DNA from: Dehalococcoidia bacterium
Lineage (GTDB): Bacteria; Chloroflexota; Dehalococcoidia; SZUA-161
NCBI GenBank assembly: GCA_004376205.1
Contig: SOKG01000304.1
Location: forward strand, 1 to 6,134
Reading direction: 5' to 3'
Length of the DNA stretch: 6,134 bases
The position numbers and the translations under genes are program-made. Of the stretch, positions 5,276 to 6,134 are shown in pieces. Within the stretch, counting starts at the first letter, position 1. Each line of letters opens with the position of its first letter. The notes beneath the pieces are model-generated. The model saw nothing but the letters and a program-made list of their open reading frames with translations. It had not been told where the DNA came from and ran no database searches.

Positions 5276-6134
5276 CTAGTAATCCTGGTGTTTCAAGGTC
5301 AAGGTACCGTGTTCCTCAGCTAGCCTCAGCGCATAGTTATCAGTCATGCCCGCGATGTAGTCCATCACCCCGCGCTTCACATCATCGCCGCTGGCATATT
5401 CGCCAGGAAGCTTATCTGGATTCTTGACAAAGTATTGATGCAGAAAACGTACCACGTGCCTTGCTCTTTCAGCTTCTGCCCTTGCTGTCTGAACTTCATA
5501 TACACTCTGGAAAAGGAACTGACGCAGGCTATTCGCCGCCTCCAGAACCTGGGGACTCATGGTGATCACCGGCGGCTGACCTTCAACCAGACCCGTAGCC
5601 GACCAAGACTGATCAATAATATCGCAGACCATGGTGTTGATCCTCTCCGAATTTGATGCCCCTAAGACGGCGACTGCTGACCGCGGTAGATCGCCCTCAT
5701 TGATGAGTCCGGCCCTTATGGCATCGCCGATGTCATGGTTGATATAGGCTACAGAATCAGCCAGCCTGCATATCTGAGCCTCCAGGGTGCTCGGAAGGCC
5801 CCAGATGTGGCCCAGAATATCCTGCCTATCCTTGGAATGTTTGAGGATGCCCTCTCTCACTTCCCAGGTTAGGTTGAGTCCTTTGCCATCCTTCTCCAGC
5901 GATTCGACAACCCTCAAGCTTTGTTCATGGTGGCTGAATCCCTGGGAACATAGACCGTTGAGCACCTCCTCTCCCACATGGCCGAAGGGGGTATGTCCCA
6001 GATCATGGCCAAGGGAAATCGCTTCGGCAAGGTCCTCATTCAGGTTCAGGGCGCGAGCGATGGAGCGTGCGATCTGAGACACCTCCACCGTATGGGTGAG
6101 CCGGGTAACATAGTGATCACCTGGGGGAGCAACG
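5276..6134 (-). CDS. dgt: dGTP triphosphohydrolase-like HD-domain protein, 5' end cut by window
   Basis: Members of this family cleave dGTP, or other dNTPs in many non-enteric bacteria, to the deoxynucleoside and triphosphate, and so influence DNA precursor pools. The reading frame stays open to the right edge, so the GTG at 6086-6088 is internal: the codons before it give GDHYVTRLTHT, the conserved family start of the HD domain. About 285 residues are present and I estimate around 50 are missing. Counting from the first complete codon, the metal ligands are H14 (LTHT), H43-D44 (GHDLGH) and D126 (ADSVAYINHD). H47 and H52 (GHTPFGH) and the FSHHEQSLRVVE segment (about 66-77) are also intact. 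DYIAGMTDNYAL is the typical C-terminal motif. The stop lies 1 nt before dnaG, so this is probably the upstream operon member. The exact dNTP specificity is unknown. Confidence 0.93.
   Translation of the reverse strand, partial: VAPPGDHYVTRLTHTVEVSQIARSIARALNLNEDLAEAISLGHDLGHTPFGHVGEEVLNGLCSQGFSHHEQSLRVVESLEKDGKGLNLTWEVREGILKHSKDRQDILGHIWGLPSTLEAQICRLADSVAYINHDIGDAIRAGLINEGDLPRSAVAVLGASNSERINTMVCDIIDQSWSATGLVEGQPPVITMSPQVLEAANSLRQFLFQSVYEVQTARAEAERARHVVRFLHQYFVKNPDKLPGEYASGDDVKRGVMDYIAGMTDNYALRLAEEHGTLTLKHQDY

Noticed and set aside
4795..5427. Plus-strand open frame of 210 codons opposite dnaG and the dGTPase-like gene end
   Set aside because: It lies entirely antisense to two genes with intact catalytic motifs, spans their junction, and shows no domain features; it is a shadow of their codon bias.
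6086..6088. GTG as the start of the dGTPase-like gene
   Set aside because: The frame continues upstream to the window edge and encodes GDHYVTRLTHT, which contains the first metal-binding His of the HD domain. The codon is an internal Val.

Overview
The window looks like a chromosomal housekeeping region from a bacterium, most likely Chloroflexota of the Dehalococcoidia type. That assignment is inference. It rests on the dGTPase-like gene / dnaG / rpoD order, on an extra segment in the DnaG TOPRIM domain of a kind I associate with Chloroflexota, and on a sigma-70 with an acidic N-terminus and a sizeable insert between regions 1.2 and 2.1. No mobile element, phage gene, CRISPR array, rRNA or tRNA was seen.

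Layout. Bases 1-59 are a leader containing four helically phased 11-bp repeats and a TATAAT box. Three genes follow on the plus strand. The first is a metal-dependent amidohydrolase (60-902). Ten bases later comes a 2H-family RNA 2',3'-cyclic phosphodiesterase, ThpR (913-1497). The third is a 71-residue zinc-ribbon protein (1569-1784) with its own well-formed sigma-70 promoter and Shine-Dalgarno. A 74-bp convergent gap (1785-1858) holds no gene and no clear terminator; the only hairpin candidate lies just inside the end of the zinc-ribbon gene.

From 1859 to the right edge, the minus strand carries a tightly packed operon, in transcription order: an HD-domain dGTP triphosphohydrolase-like gene (5' end cut off by the window edge), dnaG primase (1-nt gap) and rpoD, the primary sigma factor (4-nt ATGA overlap). 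This is a variant of the macromolecular-synthesis operon, in which dnaG and rpoD are co-transcribed. Here the upstream partner is a nucleotide-pool enzyme rather than rpsU as in E. coli. Nucleotide-pool control, primer synthesis and promoter recognition are therefore placed under shared transcription and probable translational coupling.

No clearly undescribed multi-gene system is visible. The items most worth a second look are the 11-bp repeat array at the left edge, the unassigned zinc-ribbon gene with its strong promoter, and the unusual N-terminal half of RpoD.
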